Positions 26,499-37,651 of a stretch of DNA of 64,000 bases are shown here, one piece after another (within the stretch, counting starts at the first letter, position 1; every line of letters starts with the position of its first letter). The position numbers and the translations under genes are program-made. This DNA is from Anaerococcus sp. Marseille-P3625 (GTDB taxonomy: Bacteria; Bacillota; Clostridia; Tissierellales; Peptoniphilaceae). The stretch covers positions 583,262 to 647,261 of the forward strand of contig NZ_OCTP01000011.1 in assembly GCF_900232825.1 (NCBI RefSeq), given 5' to 3'. The notes under the pieces are model-generated. The model saw nothing but the letters and a program-made list of their open reading frames with translations. It was not told where the DNA came from and searched no databases.

Positions 26499-27203
26499 CT
26501 AATAAATTTTCTGTATTACTATCACAAGAGCAATCATCAAAGCTCCTAATAGTCCAATCAACAAATCCGTTGTTCTAAACCTCAATTTTGTTAATGTAAC
26601 CCTGTTCTCATCACTATCAAGTCCTCTAATGAGTGCTGAAGCTGACAGTTCATCTGAAATCTTAATCATTCTCATTAAAAGCGGAACAAGCGTATATTCA
26701 ATATATTTAATTGGATGTAGCAAGGGAAAAAATCTACTTGTTACGATTCCTCGAATCTTCATATTCTCTTTTAATGCCTTGAGTTCTATTTTTATAGTTG
26801 GTACAAACCTAAGCAAAACACTAAAAGGTATACCAATGCTTCTTGGTACTTTCATTCTATTTAATGCTTCAAGCATTTCACTTACACTTGTAGTCTTTGT
26901 TATATATCCACCAAACATAGCAATTAAGGTCATCCTTGATGCAAAGTAAATAAACATATATATTGCAAATACGATACTTGCTTCACAAAACTTTCCAAGC
27001 CATAACTCTATGCAGTATAAAATCACAAAAAACAAAATAAAGCGTAATGCTCTTTTCCACATACTGCTGTATACATACAGAAAAAAGGCAAAGAGAATCA
27101 GTCCGAAAAGTAGAATTGTATCGCTTATAAAAAAGCTCGTAAATCCAACAATTGGAAGTAGAGTAAGTTTTATTCTCGGATCGACTGTTTTTCTATCCAT
27201 CAA
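26499..27203 (-). CDS. ECF transporter T component (EcfT/CbiQ family)
   Basis: This 234-residue transmembrane subunit couples the S component to the ATPases. Several helices are visible in the N-terminal half. The coupling-helix signatures (SMWKRALRF; MRMIKISDELSASALIRGLD, with the Ala-Arg-Gly-type motif given here as LIRGLD) identify CbiQ/EcfT. It is encoded 1-2 bases after the fused ATPase gene. Confidence 0.85.
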   Translation of the reverse strand: MMDRKTVDPRIKLTLLPIVGFTSFFISDTILLFGLILFAFFLYVYSSMWKRALRFILFFVILYCIELWLGKFCEASIVFAIYMFIYFASRMTLIAMFGGYITKTTSVSEMLEALNRMKVPRSIGIPFSVLLRFVPTIKIELKALKENMKIRGIVTSRFFPLLHPIKYIEYTLVPLLMRMIKISDELSASALIRGLDSDENRVTLTKLRFRTTDLLIGLLGALMIALVIVIQKIY

Positions 27204-27204
27204 G

Positions 27205-28710
27205 TTATCTACCTCCTCTCATCTTGTCCAATATGAGAATTTTATTACTTTCACTCATATTCAAAACACTTTCTATTTTTCCATCTCCCATTACCCAGAG
27301 CTTACTCACTGTGTTCGCTAAAAACTCAAAATCATGACTTATCACCAAAACTGTTGTTCCATTTTTTAATTGTTCTTCAATTAATTTTGTCACTGAAAGC
27401 ATTGAGTCTTTATCACAACCTGATGTTGGTTCATCATAGATAAAAACTTTTGCCTGTTTCATCATTCCACAAGCTATTGTGAGTCTTTGTTTTTCTCCTC
27501 TTGATAAAGCAAACGGATGCTTATCAATGTATTTATCTAAGCCAAGTACATTCAAAATAGACTTTGCCTTTTGAGTATTTTCTTTTTTATCTTTACTTGA
27601 AATACCAAGCAGCATTTCATCAAGTACACTTTCCGAAAACAACTGATAGTCTGAATCTTGAAAGACAAAATATGACATATCCATTAAATCTTTATGATTA
27701 AGCGAATTATCTTTCCCCGTCCATATCTTCCCCTCTTTTATCTTCTCAAGTCCTGAAATCACTCTTGCAAAGGTAGTTTTTCCGGTACCATTTAAGCCGA
27801 TAAGACCAATGGCTATTCCGCACTCCATATTGAAATCAAGATGATTTAAGATGTATTGATTTTGCTTATTTCCAACCTTAGTTGCACTTGGGTAACAAAA
27901 TTTCAAGCCTTTCCCACTGATACTTTCATCATTTAATTGATATAAATCTTTCTTCTCACTTATCCTGTATTCTTTTAATTCAAGAGTTCTTAGTCCATTA
28001 TCATCCCAAAACTTCCCTTCAAGATGGATAACTTCTTCCCGACTCAAGTCCTGTGCAATCTCTCCATCTTTAACCAAAAGAAAACGGTCAAATAAAGATT
28101 TTACATAGTACAAACGATGTTCAATTAGAACAACAGTTGTTCCCTTTTTCTTTAATTTTTCCAAAATTAAAAATAGGTCAAATGTTGCTTTCATATCCAA
28201 ATTTGCTGAAGGCTCATCTAAAATTAAAACTTTCGGATTCATTGCATAGATGCTTGCAATAGCTATCTTTTGTTTCTGCCCGCTTGATAATTCAAAAACA
28301 GATTTTCCTTTCAGTTCCTCAATATCCAGCTCTGCATATACTTCTTCTACTCTCTGTTTGATTTCATATCTTGATTTGCAGATAGTTTGAAGCCCAAAAG
28401 CTATTTCTTCATCTGTCGTTGTCGTGAAAAATTGACTTCTTGGATCTTGAAATACAGTACCTACAATACGCCCTATTTCATGAAGCGATAATTTGCTTAT
28501 ATCTTTTCCGGACGCAAAGGCTTCCCCTTTCATTTTGCCTTTGTAATAATGTGGAATAAGACCATTCATCACACTTCCAAGAGTACTTTTACCACTTCCA
28601 CTTTTCCCTGAAATTAAAACAAATTCACCTTTTCTAATTTCAAGATTGACATTTTTTAAAGCAGTTCGTCCATCTTCCCATTCATAATAAACATTTTTTA
28701 GCAAAATCAT
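27205..28710 (-). CDS. Fused double-domain ECF/ABC ATPase (EcfA-type)
   Basis: The 501 residues carry two complete ABC ATPase domains. Walker A motifs are GKSGSGKSTL (about residue 37) and GLNGTGKTTF (about 308). Signatures are LSSGQKQKIAIA and LSRGEKQRLTIA; Walker B motifs are VLILDEPSAN and VFIYDEPTSG. Such tandem CbiO-like proteins power ECF transporters with a single polypeptide. It lies 2 bases after the second exporter-type gene. Confidence 0.9.
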   Translation of the reverse strand: MILLKNVYYEWEDGRTALKNVNLEIRKGEFVLISGKSGSGKSTLGSVMNGLIPHYYKGKMKGEAFASGKDISKLSLHEIGRIVGTVFQDPRSQFFTTTTDEEIAFGLQTICKSRYEIKQRVEEVYAELDIEELKGKSVFELSSGQKQKIAIASIYAMNPKVLILDEPSANLDMKATFDLFLILEKLKKKGTTVVLIEHRLYYVKSLFDRFLLVKDGEIAQDLSREEVIHLEGKFWDDNGLRTLELKEYRISEKKDLYQLNDESISGKGLKFCYPSATKVGNKQNQYILNHLDFNMECGIAIGLIGLNGTGKTTFARVISGLEKIKEGKIWTGKDNSLNHKDLMDMSYFVFQDSDYQLFSESVLDEMLLGISSKDKKENTQKAKSILNVLGLDKYIDKHPFALSRGEKQRLTIACGMMKQAKVFIYDEPTSGCDKDSMLSVTKLIEEQLKNGTTVLVISHDFEFLANTVSKLWVMGDGKIESVLNMSESNKILILDKMRGGR

Positions 28711-28712
28711 GG

Positions 28713-30422
28713 TTATACCTCATACTGAGCTTTCCATAATTTTGTGTAGTAACCATTTTTTGCAAGAAGTTCACCATGCTTTCCTTTTTCAAGTAAATTT
28801 CCTTTTTGAAATACGAGAATTTGGTCAGCTTTTTGAATTGTTTTTAAATGATGAGCCACTACAAGTACAGTTCTATTCTTTGCAAGTTCTGTAATAGCAT
28901 CCTGTATCAAAGATTCATTTACAGGATCAACATTACTTGTCATTTCATCAAGAATTAAAATCGGTGCATCTTTTAGAAAAGCTCTTGCAATAGATATTCT
29001 TTGTCTTTGTCCACCTGATAAAATTCCTCCATTTTCGCCAATATCAGTTTCATAACCTTTTGGTAAACTCATAATGAAATCATGTATTCTTGCTTTCTTT
29101 GCAGCTTCAATGATTTCCTCTTTTGTAGCTCCTTTTTTACCTACTCTGATATTTTCTTCAATCGTGTTATCAAACAATTGAACATTCTGCATGACAATGC
29201 TAATACGGTCTAAAAGCTCATCATAAGGAATATCCCTTATATCAATTCCTCCGAGTGTAATTTTTCCTTTATGCACATCATAAAATCTTAGAAGTAAGTT
29301 GGTTATAGTGGTCTTTCCACTACCTGATTCTCCAACTAAGGCTGTCATTGTTTTTTCAGCAATAGAAAAGCTCAATTTTTCCATTTTAAATTCATCTTTT
29401 TCATAGGAAAATCCAATGTTATCAAAAGCTATATCATTATCTTTCGGAACAATTCCATTCACTTTATCCGGGATTACATCTGCATATAAAATTCTTGAAA
29501 GTCTTTCGTAACTATCTACCGCCGAAACATAGTTCATATAGTGTTGTTCCATAGAAGCGAACGGCTTATAAAACTCTTTTGAAATTACCGCAAAGATAAT
29601 AAAATTAAGCACATCGAGATTTCCCTTTATAACAAGTATTGCTCCTGCAATTAAAAGAACTAAATATCCAATATCCAGTAAAAAACCAAATATAGATAAC
29701 TGTTTTGCCTTGAATCTTGAAGCTGCTTTACTTGTTTCTCCGAACTTTTTTGTCTTGTTCATAAGCTCATTATCCAAGCTTTTATTGTTTGAAAAACTCT
29801 TTAGTACAGGTATTCCTCTAACATATTCAACAAATAAGCTAACCATATCAAGAAGTGCTGAATTATTCTGATTCTCTATTCTTTCAGATTGCTTAATTGT
29901 CAGATATAGAAAGACAAGTGCAATCGGAACAGATACAGCCATTAGAATAGCAAGTTTGAAATCAATACTTGCAAGACCGATAAATACGACTGCACCTATC
30001 AAAAAATCGCCAAACATTCTCGACCACATGTGTCCTACAACAAGAGACATATTATCAACATCTTTGTGTAAAATTGTATTGATCTCTCCCAGTCTTTCAT
30101 TGGTATAAAATCCCAAACTGAATTTTTTCAATTTAATAATCATGCGTTCTCTGATTTGCTGAACAATATCAAAACCTGCACTATGCTTTTTCATATCTGC
30201 AACCATATTACAAATGCCTTTGAATACTACAAGTAACCCAATTGCAATAAAACCTTTATATAAACTTGCTAAACTCGTCCCATCAAATATCTGAAACAGT
30301 ATAGAAAATACGATAACAATCATGGCTATGGAGCTTAGTCCATAAAGGGCAAAGAATACACTTGATATAATCAAATCTCTCTTGCCGGTTTTTGTAAGCA
30401 GCTTTAACATTTCTCTAAACAT
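28713..30422 (-). CDS. ABC half-transporter (membrane-ATPase fusion), second of a pair
   Basis: The 569 residues hold an N-terminal six-helix exporter-fold membrane domain and a C-terminal ATPase with Walker A VGESGSGKTT, signature LSGGQRQRISIA and Walker B ILILDEMTSN, where Glu is followed by Met instead of the usual Pro or Ala. It overlaps the first half-transporter gene by 8 bases, so the two likely form a heterodimer of the IrtAB/YbtPQ type. Members of that group import metal-siderophore complexes despite the exporter fold; multidrug export is the alternative. Confidence 0.85.
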   Translation of the reverse strand: MFREMLKLLTKTGKRDLIISSVFFALYGLSSIAMIVIVFSILFQIFDGTSLASLYKGFIAIGLLVVFKGICNMVADMKKHSAGFDIVQQIRERMIIKLKKFSLGFYTNERLGEINTILHKDVDNMSLVVGHMWSRMFGDFLIGAVVFIGLASIDFKLAILMAVSVPIALVFLYLTIKQSERIENQNNSALLDMVSLFVEYVRGIPVLKSFSNNKSLDNELMNKTKKFGETSKAASRFKAKQLSIFGFLLDIGYLVLLIAGAILVIKGNLDVLNFIIFAVISKEFYKPFASMEQHYMNYVSAVDSYERLSRILYADVIPDKVNGIVPKDNDIAFDNIGFSYEKDEFKMEKLSFSIAEKTMTALVGESGSGKTTITNLLLRFYDVHKGKITLGGIDIRDIPYDELLDRISIVMQNVQLFDNTIEENIRVGKKGATKEEIIEAAKKARIHDFIMSLPKGYETDIGENGGILSGGQRQRISIARAFLKDAPILILDEMTSNVDPVNESLIQDAITELAKNRTVLVVAHHLKTIQKADQILVFQKGNLLEKGKHGELLAKNGYYTKLWKAQYEV

Positions 30423-32154
30423 TTTCTGTTACCACCTCTTTCAAATTCCATCTATCTACCTTGTTCTGTGCTTCAACCATATCCTTATAGAACTCACATC
30501 TTTTCATCAACTCTTCATGGCTTCCTGCATCAAGAACAACACCCTTATCCATAACTATAATTTGGTCTGAATCTCTAATTGTGTTTAGATGATGAGCAAT
30601 TGTAATAATGGTTTTATCCTTGCTTAAATCGTCAATTGCTTCGCCGATTAGTCTTTCATTTTCACTATCAACAGCTGCCATTGCTTCATCTAATATTAAA
30701 ATCGGTGCATTTTTCAGTATCATTCTTGCTATGGAGATTCTTTGTTTTTCTCCACCAGATAACTTAACTCCCATTTCACCTACTCGTGTTTCATATCCAT
30801 TTGGCAATGCTGAAATAAAATCATGGCATCTTGCTTTTTTAGCAGCTTCTATGACTTCTTCTTTTGTTGCATTTAGTTTTCCAATTGCTATATTTTCAAA
30901 AATACTTAAATCAAAAAGGATAACTTCTTGTTGCACACTACCAATCAGCATTGAGATATTTTCTTGACTATATTCTTTTATATCTTTTCCATTTATCAGT
31001 ATTTGTCCTTCATCTGCATCCCAAAATCCCATAAGCAAATTAGATACAGTACTTTTCCCACAACCACTTGCTCCTACAAAGGCGTTCAAACTATTTTTCT
31101 TAAAATTCAAATTGATATTTTTAAGCTCAAAGCTATCTTTTCCGTATGCAAAATTCACATCTTTAAATTCTATATTTCCAAATTCTAAACCTTGTTCTGT
31201 CTTTTTCTTTGGAAGCGGAACTGTTAAAACTTTTCCAATCGCCTTTAGTGCTTCCTTAAACACAATAGAAAAATGTTGCAATGTAGCCGTCTTACTTATA
31301 GATGCAGTAAAAGCAGACGATAAAATAATGGCAAGTATAAAATTAGGGGTTGTAATATTTCCATAGTAAAGAAATATACTTCCCAAAATCATGACAATAA
31401 CTACTCCAATTTCCATAAATATGTCAATGAGTCCCATTGGAATTGTAATTGCTCCCATGCTCTTTTTAACCCAGTAAATATATTCTCTTGCCGTTTTTAA
31501 TGTTCTTTCACTAATCTCCTCTTCTTTAGCAAAAGCCTTAATCACAGAAATATTTTTTACATATTCCATTAGCTCTTCTCTCATCTTATTTTCATGGTTA
31601 AAGTAAATAGCAAAGTTTTTATCCATTGTTTTCTGTGAAAGAACTTTTACCAAATACATGAGTGGAACTCCAGCAATCATTCCAAGAGCAAGACGCCAAT
31701 CAACAAAAATCATAGCTACAAAAATAATGGTAGGCAGAAGTGTAACTGCCATTATTTCAGGAAGACCATGGGCAAGGTATACTTCCACTTGCTCTACATC
31801 ATGTTGAACAATGTTGGTAAGCTCTCCTGTATTATGTTCTTTAAAGAATCCCAAACTTAGTTTTTTCAGATGACCGATAATATCTAACCTAAGTTCTGTT
31901 AATTTTTCGTATGCTTTCTCATGGGCAACCTTTGTTGCAAAATAATAAAACACTCCTTTTAATACAAACGATATAAAGATTCCCAAGAATATATACTTTA
32001 AATTACCTTCGTTAATATTGTTTGTGATTAAAGAACTAATCAAATATACAAGTAAGATTTGTGGTATCAAATCAAATACTATTTTTAAAGCAAGAAGTGA
32101 ATTGGATAAACTATTTTTCCCAATCACTTTTTTCCTTAATTCTTTTTCCGGCAT
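30415..32154 (-). CDS. ABC half-transporter (membrane-ATPase fusion), first of a pair
   Basis: This 579-residue exporter-fold half-transporter has a six-helix N-terminal domain, Walker A VGASGCGKST, signature LSGGEKQRISIA and Walker B ILILDEAMAA. The open frame extends to 32172, but AAAGGAG eight bases before ATG fixes 32154. It is the first gene of the leftward transport operon. A palindromic operator (32179-32202) sharing its arms with the TetR promoter lies just upstream, so TetR repression is likely. Confidence 0.87.
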   Translation of the reverse strand: MPEKELRKKVIGKNSLSNSLLALKIVFDLIPQILLVYLISSLITNNINEGNLKYIFLGIFISFVLKGVFYYFATKVAHEKAYEKLTELRLDIIGHLKKLSLGFFKEHNTGELTNIVQHDVEQVEVYLAHGLPEIMAVTLLPTIIFVAMIFVDWRLALGMIAGVPLMYLVKVLSQKTMDKNFAIYFNHENKMREELMEYVKNISVIKAFAKEEEISERTLKTAREYIYWVKKSMGAITIPMGLIDIFMEIGVVIVMILGSIFLYYGNITTPNFILAIILSSAFTASISKTATLQHFSIVFKEALKAIGKVLTVPLPKKKTEQGLEFGNIEFKDVNFAYGKDSFELKNINLNFKKNSLNAFVGASGCGKSTVSNLLMGFWDADEGQILINGKDIKEYSQENISMLIGSVQQEVILFDLSIFENIAIGKLNATKEEVIEAAKKARCHDFISALPNGYETRVGEMGVKLSGGEKQRISIARMILKNAPILILDEAMAAVDSENERLIGEAIDDLSKDKTIITIAHHLNTIRDSDQIIVMDKGVVLDAGSHEELMKRCEFYKDMVEAQNKVDRWNLKEVVTENV

Positions 32155-32178
32155 GAACAACTCTCCTTTCAAAATTGA

Positions 32179-32202
32179 ATAATATTGAATTTTAATTCAG
32201 TA
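32179..32202. promoter_or_regulatory. Palindromic TetR operator of the ABC/ECF operon
   Basis: On the leftward strand this reads AATACTGAAT-TAAA-ATTCAATATT, a near-perfect inverted repeat 25 bases before the first transport gene. The same two half-sites occur in front of the tetR-like gene (33459-33498). The shared sequence within one cassette strongly suggests a common repressor. Confidence 0.65.
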
Positions 32203-32217
32203 TTAAGGTTTAAAGTA

Positions 32218-32243
32218 AGACTTTGCTGATTACGCAAAGTCTA
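32218..32243 (-). terminator. Hairpin after the ClbS-like gene
   Basis: AGACTTTGC and GCAAAGTCT arms form a nine-base perfect stem 50 bases after the ClbS-like stop; the following leftward sequence (TACTTT) is only partly U-rich. It is a likely terminator separating this gene from the transport operon. Confidence 0.5.
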
Positions 32244-32294
32244 TTTTATCCGATCACTATATTTTTTTAAATTACTGTATCAGCAAATCAAAAA

Positions 32295-32813
32295 TTATAG
32301 CACAATCTTTTTCCATTTTCTAATCTTAGTTCTAAACGTTCCAAAAGGGGCAACCGTATTAACATGAATAAACTTATAAACTTCCCATGTCGCTGTTTTA
32401 GTAGCTTCATCAGCCCATTTTCTCATATGCGGTTGAAATAATTCTTCTTCACTTAGTGTATCAATCATTGTATAGATAGATATAATATTTTCTTTCAATC
32501 GTTTCTTTAATTCTTCTATCGATAAATGAGCATAAGTATCGGTAAACCACTGATATAATTCTCCAAGTTGATTCCATTTAAACATATCCGACGGTGTCTT
32601 TACTTCAAAACCGTTTTTCTCATCTTTTTCCCATTTCAAAACTAATGTTGTCCATCCGAGTTGATAAGCAAGATTTTCTGCTGGTGTTCTGTCAACTTCA
32701 GGGACTCTCTTATCTTTGAGAGATTCAGGAATAATATCAAATTCAGAAATATACTTTTCAAAACTTTTATTTATCTCAGATTTCAGTTCTTCTTTATCTT
32801 TATATATCTTCAA
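32295..32813 (-). CDS. ClbS/DfsB family four-helix bundle protein
   Basis: This 172-residue soluble protein is of the ClbS/DfsB (DinB-like) family, judged from AENLAYQLGWTTLVLKWEKD, GFEVKTPSDMFKWNQLG and the C-terminal VAPFGTFRTKIRKWKK. E. coli ClbS is a colibactin resistance hydrolase; most homologues have unknown substrates. It sits between the TetR-like regulator and the transport operon, transcribed in the same direction, so it is part of the cargo cassette and might modify or detoxify the transported compound (inference). Confidence 0.8.
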   Translation of the reverse strand: MKIYKDKEELKSEINKSFEKYISEFDIIPESLKDKRVPEVDRTPAENLAYQLGWTTLVLKWEKDEKNGFEVKTPSDMFKWNQLGELYQWFTDTYAHLSIEELKKRLKENIISIYTMIDTLSEEELFQPHMRKWADEATKTATWEVYKFIHVNTVAPFGTFRTKIRKWKKIVL

Positions 32814-32863
32814 AATATCTCCTCCAAAAATTTAAATTTATCGCATTTAAATATCAAATCAAC

Positions 32864-33436
32864 TTACAATGATTCCACTCCCTTGTAATAACACTTTGCA
32901 ATAAGTTTTAGCATATCTTTTGCCCACTTTTCACTTTGATAATGCCTTGCTATTTCAAGAAGTCCCTCTGTAAAGTTACTGGCTAAAATATGGGCAAGCA
33001 TTGGATCATATTCCTGTTTCGATTGTCTTTTTAAACTTACTTCAATATGAACCTGCATTTGCGATATGAGTTTTTGTTTTGCTTCTGTATGCTTTGTACC
33101 TGAGCTTTTATCCATTAAAATAATTAACTTCTTACGATCTTTTAAAAGTTCATGAATATAATTTTCTCCAACTTCATCAAACCTTTCAGAAGCAGAACCT
33201 TTTTCCAAAGATTCTTCCTCATTAAAAGCTGACTCGAAGTTTATATAAACAGAACTTACTACTGCATCAAACAAAACTGCCTTATTTTTGAAATAGGTAT
33301 AAATTAGTGCCACAGGAATATCTGCTTCTTTTGCAATTTCTGTTAATTTGGCACCTCTATAATCCTTTTTATAAAATACTTTTTCTGCTGCTTCGAGTAT
33401 TCTATTTCTAACTTCTTCTTTTAATACTTGTGCCAT
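32864..33436 (-). CDS. TetR family transcriptional regulator
   Basis: This 190-residue repressor has an N-terminal TetR helix-turn-helix (NRILEAAEKVFYKKDYRGAK, then LTEIAKEADIPVALIYTYFK, residues 11-50) and a helical ligand-binding C-terminal domain. Half-sites matching the transport-operon operator lie 23-62 bases upstream of its start, suggesting autoregulation plus control of the ABC/ECF operon. It is first in the leftward cargo cassette. Confidence 0.87.
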   Translation of the reverse strand: MAQVLKEEVRNRILEAAEKVFYKKDYRGAKLTEIAKEADIPVALIYTYFKNKAVLFDAVVSSVYINFESAFNEEESLEKGSASERFDEVGENYIHELLKDRKKLIILMDKSSGTKHTEAKQKLISQMQVHIEVSLKRQSKQEYDPMLAHILASNFTEGLLEIARHYQSEKWAKDMLKLIAKCYYKGVESL

Positions 33437-33458
33437 AGCACACCTCTTTCTATTCCAA

Positions 33459-33498
33459 TACTGAATCTATATTTAATAATAAATTAAAATTCAATATT
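33459..33498. promoter_or_regulatory. Split inverted half-sites upstream of the tetR-like gene
   Basis: AATACTGAAT (33459-33468) and ATTCAATATT (33489-33498) are the same two ten-base arms as the palindrome at 32179-32202, here separated by 20 bases instead of 4. They lie between the recombinase stop and the regulator start, where the regulator's promoter should be. Confidence 0.55.
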
Positions 33499-33511
33499 TG
33501 TCAAGATAGAT

Positions 33512-35374
<1,863 letters not shown>

Positions 35375-35405
35375 TCAATAAAAAAAGAATTAAGAAGTAC
35401 ATATT

Positions 35406-35420
35406 TCACTAAAATAGTGA
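35406..35420. repeat. Short palindrome inside the right end of the IME
   Basis: TCACTA-AAA-TAGTGA is a perfect inverted repeat 27 bases inside the right junction. It could be a recombinase-binding or regulatory site; it has no counterpart at the left end that I can see. Confidence 0.35.
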
Positions 35421-35446
35421 TTAAGTGTTCTCCTTAATTCTATTAC

Positions 35447-35451
35447 TCCTG
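35447..35451. repeat. Right attachment core of the IME
   Basis: TCCTG (CAGGA on the virD4 strand) repeats the left junction at 20310-20314. Outside, virD4 reads AAGCTTGCAG before it; inside, the IME reads GTAATAGAATTAAGG on the leftward strand. Confidence 0.8.
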
Positions 35452-36434
35452 CTGCAAGCTTATATTTCTTGTATTGCTTAACTGCAAAATGACTTGGATC
35501 TTTCTTTTCAAGAGCTTCAAAAAGCCTATCAATTGGGTTCATATAGGTTTCGTCATCTTCTCTGACTTCACTTGCGTCAATCATATCCAAAAGTGTCTTA
35601 AAGTTCTTTTCTTCTTCTGGTGCTTCATAATAGATATAACCGATGAGGGCAGTGTAATATAACTTCTCAGCCTTTACCCAGAAATCTTCTCCTGCCTTTT
35701 CTCCATCTCCCTTAGTGTTGGCTATAATTGTTTGGACAAGTTTTAAAATATCTTTTTCTGATCGAAGATAGGCAAAGGGATTATATTTCATAGATTTTTT
35801 AAAGTTTATTGTGTTTAATATCTTAATGTCATATCCATTTTCATAAAGCATTTTCCCGCACTCTAACACAAGTGTCCCTTTAGGGTCTGTTACTACATAG
35901 GAAGAGTGCATTTGCATTAGGTTTGGCTTTACATAAAATCTTGTCTTACCTGATCCAGAACCACCTATTACTAATACATTTTTATTTCTAGCGTATTTAG
36001 GGTTTTTAGGTCTTGAGTTCATTGTTAGTCTTTCGGTATTAGTTATTAGTACATTATTTTCAAACTTAGGGTCAATATATGGAGCAATATCCTTACTTTC
36101 TCCCCATCTTGCAGATCCATATTCCTTACCTTGCCTATATTTCTTTTTGTTTTTTCCTTTGCTATAAACAATTAGCTTAACAAGACCAGCAACTGAAATA
36201 CCTACTAACAAGTCCCTTGGATTAAGGCTTGGTATATAAGATAAAGTTCCTATATCAGAAATTCCCACCATTATTCTATCAATAATATCTCCTCCAACAT
36301 ATGAATTGATGTGCTTAGAAAAGATATTTCCAATGTAGAAGAATGATAGATAAGGAATGTTTGATAATATAAATTTCTTTGGGTTGTCTATTTTAATTAA
36401 GTTTTTAATATCAGAAAGAATAGCTTCTAATGTC

Positions 36435-37169
36435 TTATTCATCGTAGAAACCTTCACTATCTAATAAAATTAGTAGGTAGTGTCTTCCCTTTGGTGTTAT
36501 AAATGTTTGTATTCCTACAAGTGTACCTAGTGGATCAACCCATTCTTTTACTTCAAAGTATCCCTTGTTCTTATCTGCATAAGGTAAGAGTTTCTTTTTC
36601 TTATCTCTATAAATTAATCCCTTATCCATTAAAAAACTTATAAACTGGTTTTGTGGTATTCCTAACTCTTTGGCAGTATTTCTAAAGTTTGTAAGTAGGT
36701 TATAATCTACTAATTTGTCATAATAGTCTGCCTTTGGTCTTAATTCTTCAATTTCTTCTTCTCTCTCAGCAATAATTCTATTGGCTACAAGAATTGCATC
36801 TGCAAGTAGCTCTTCGTTAGTTTTCTTTTCTTGCCCTACTATATATCCTCCATTTTTTCTAATACTTGGTAAGACTTCTCTAGTTACCCAAGCTTTGAAT
36901 ATTTTTGCTTGTGGTAGTTTTGATGAGAGGATAAGTGAATACAATCCTGATTCGTTAATTATTGAAATATTCTGTATTCCTCCAGGGGTGTTCCATTTCG
37001 TTACACCCTTATCTTCTTCATCTACATGGTCATAAACAGCTTTTCTTGGATTAACATATCCTAACATAGTTGCTACTTCATTAGCTATAAAGAAAAACTC
37101 ACCGTCTTTTTCAATAACAGTGAGTTTCCCAAAATTCTTATTTTCAAATGTTTTTAAATTACTTATCAT
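36435..37169 (-). CDS. Phage-type antirepressor (BRO-N and KilAC domains)
   Basis: The 244 residues begin with an N-terminal BRO/antirepressor domain (EFFFIANEVATMLGYVNPRK, FKAWVTREVLPSIRKNGGYI). The C-terminal KilAC-like domain (DYYDKLVDYNLLTNFRNTAK, KGLIYRDKKKKLLPY) follows. Such proteins modulate phage or element repressors by binding DNA or protein. The gene overlaps the end of pcfB-like and the start of virD4, so it is in the ICE transfer operon. Confidence 0.82.
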   Translation of the reverse strand: MISNLKTFENKNFGKLTVIEKDGEFFFIANEVATMLGYVNPRKAVYDHVDEEDKGVTKWNTPGGIQNISIINESGLYSLILSSKLPQAKIFKAWVTREVLPSIRKNGGYIVGQEKKTNEELLADAILVANRIIAEREEEIEELRPKADYYDKLVDYNLLTNFRNTAKELGIPQNQFISFLMDKGLIYRDKKKKLLPYADKNKGYFEVKEWVDPLGTLVGIQTFITPKGRHYLLILLDSEGFYDE

Positions 37170-37651
37170 AAGCTTTGCTCCTTATGTTTATTTTTAACTT
37201 TATCTTTACTGATGGTATCCTTAGCCATATCTTTAAACTTATTTATTGTCTTCGTTATTGAATCTTTTCTATCGGCCTTTCTTTCAGAAACCTTAACTGC
37301 TTTTTTAAAGGCGTGTTCCATAACTTTTATATCCTTAGATTGAAAAAACACAGAGTGGTTGCCAGTTTCCTTATCTTTCATAACAGAAAACTTCACTCCG
37401 TGTTTATTTAAAATTTTCTTTAATTCTTTTAACTCAGGATCTTTTAGATTAATTTCTTCTAACTGTCCCTTTTTAACCATATCCTTTAGTTTTACTTCTT
37501 CTCCGTTATTTTTTATTACATTTTTCAAGCCTCCTTGTTCCTCTATTTGCTTGTGTACTTTCTTTAAGGCATCAAGAATTGCTTTACCTGTTGCTTTTGC
37601 AAGCCTTACTTCAAGGTTAAGGCTCGACCTAGATACTTCTTCATTAATCAT
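37166..37651 (-). CDS. pcfB: PcfB family (DUF3801) protein
   Basis: This 161-residue protein matches PcfB/DUF3801 of pCF10 and Tn1549-type elements (SRSSLNLEVRLAKATGKAIL, LKKILNKHGVKFSVMKDKE, YFFQSKDIKV-like FFQSKDIKVMEHAFKKAVKV). It is basic at the C-terminus. PcfB-type proteins act near the coupling protein and relaxosome; the exact role is unresolved. It overlaps the DnaC-like gene by 8 bases. Confidence 0.8.
   Translation of the reverse strand: MINEEVSRSSLNLEVRLAKATGKAILDALKKVHKQIEEQGGLKNVIKNNGEEVKLKDMVKKGQLEEINLKDPELKELKKILNKHGVKFSVMKDKETGNHSVFFQSKDIKVMEHAFKKAVKVSERKADRKDSITKTINKFKDMAKDTISKDKVKNKHKEQSL

Larger units (their letters stand above)
35390..36442 (-). pseudogene. virD4: VirD4/TraG coupling protein, 5' fragment
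   Basis: The N-terminal about 330 residues of the coupling ATPase include two membrane segments near the start and Walker A in VIGGSGSGKTRFY (about residue 162). The conserved FAVKQYKKYKLAAG is followed by the IME junction. The last 18 residues (VIELRRTLNHYFSEICTS) are read from IME sequence. The native codons end at 35447-35451. The ATG at 36442 overlaps the stop of the antirepressor gene; a GTG at 36457 is a less likely start. Walker B is in the distant 3' fragment, so this product cannot work alone. Confidence 0.9.
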
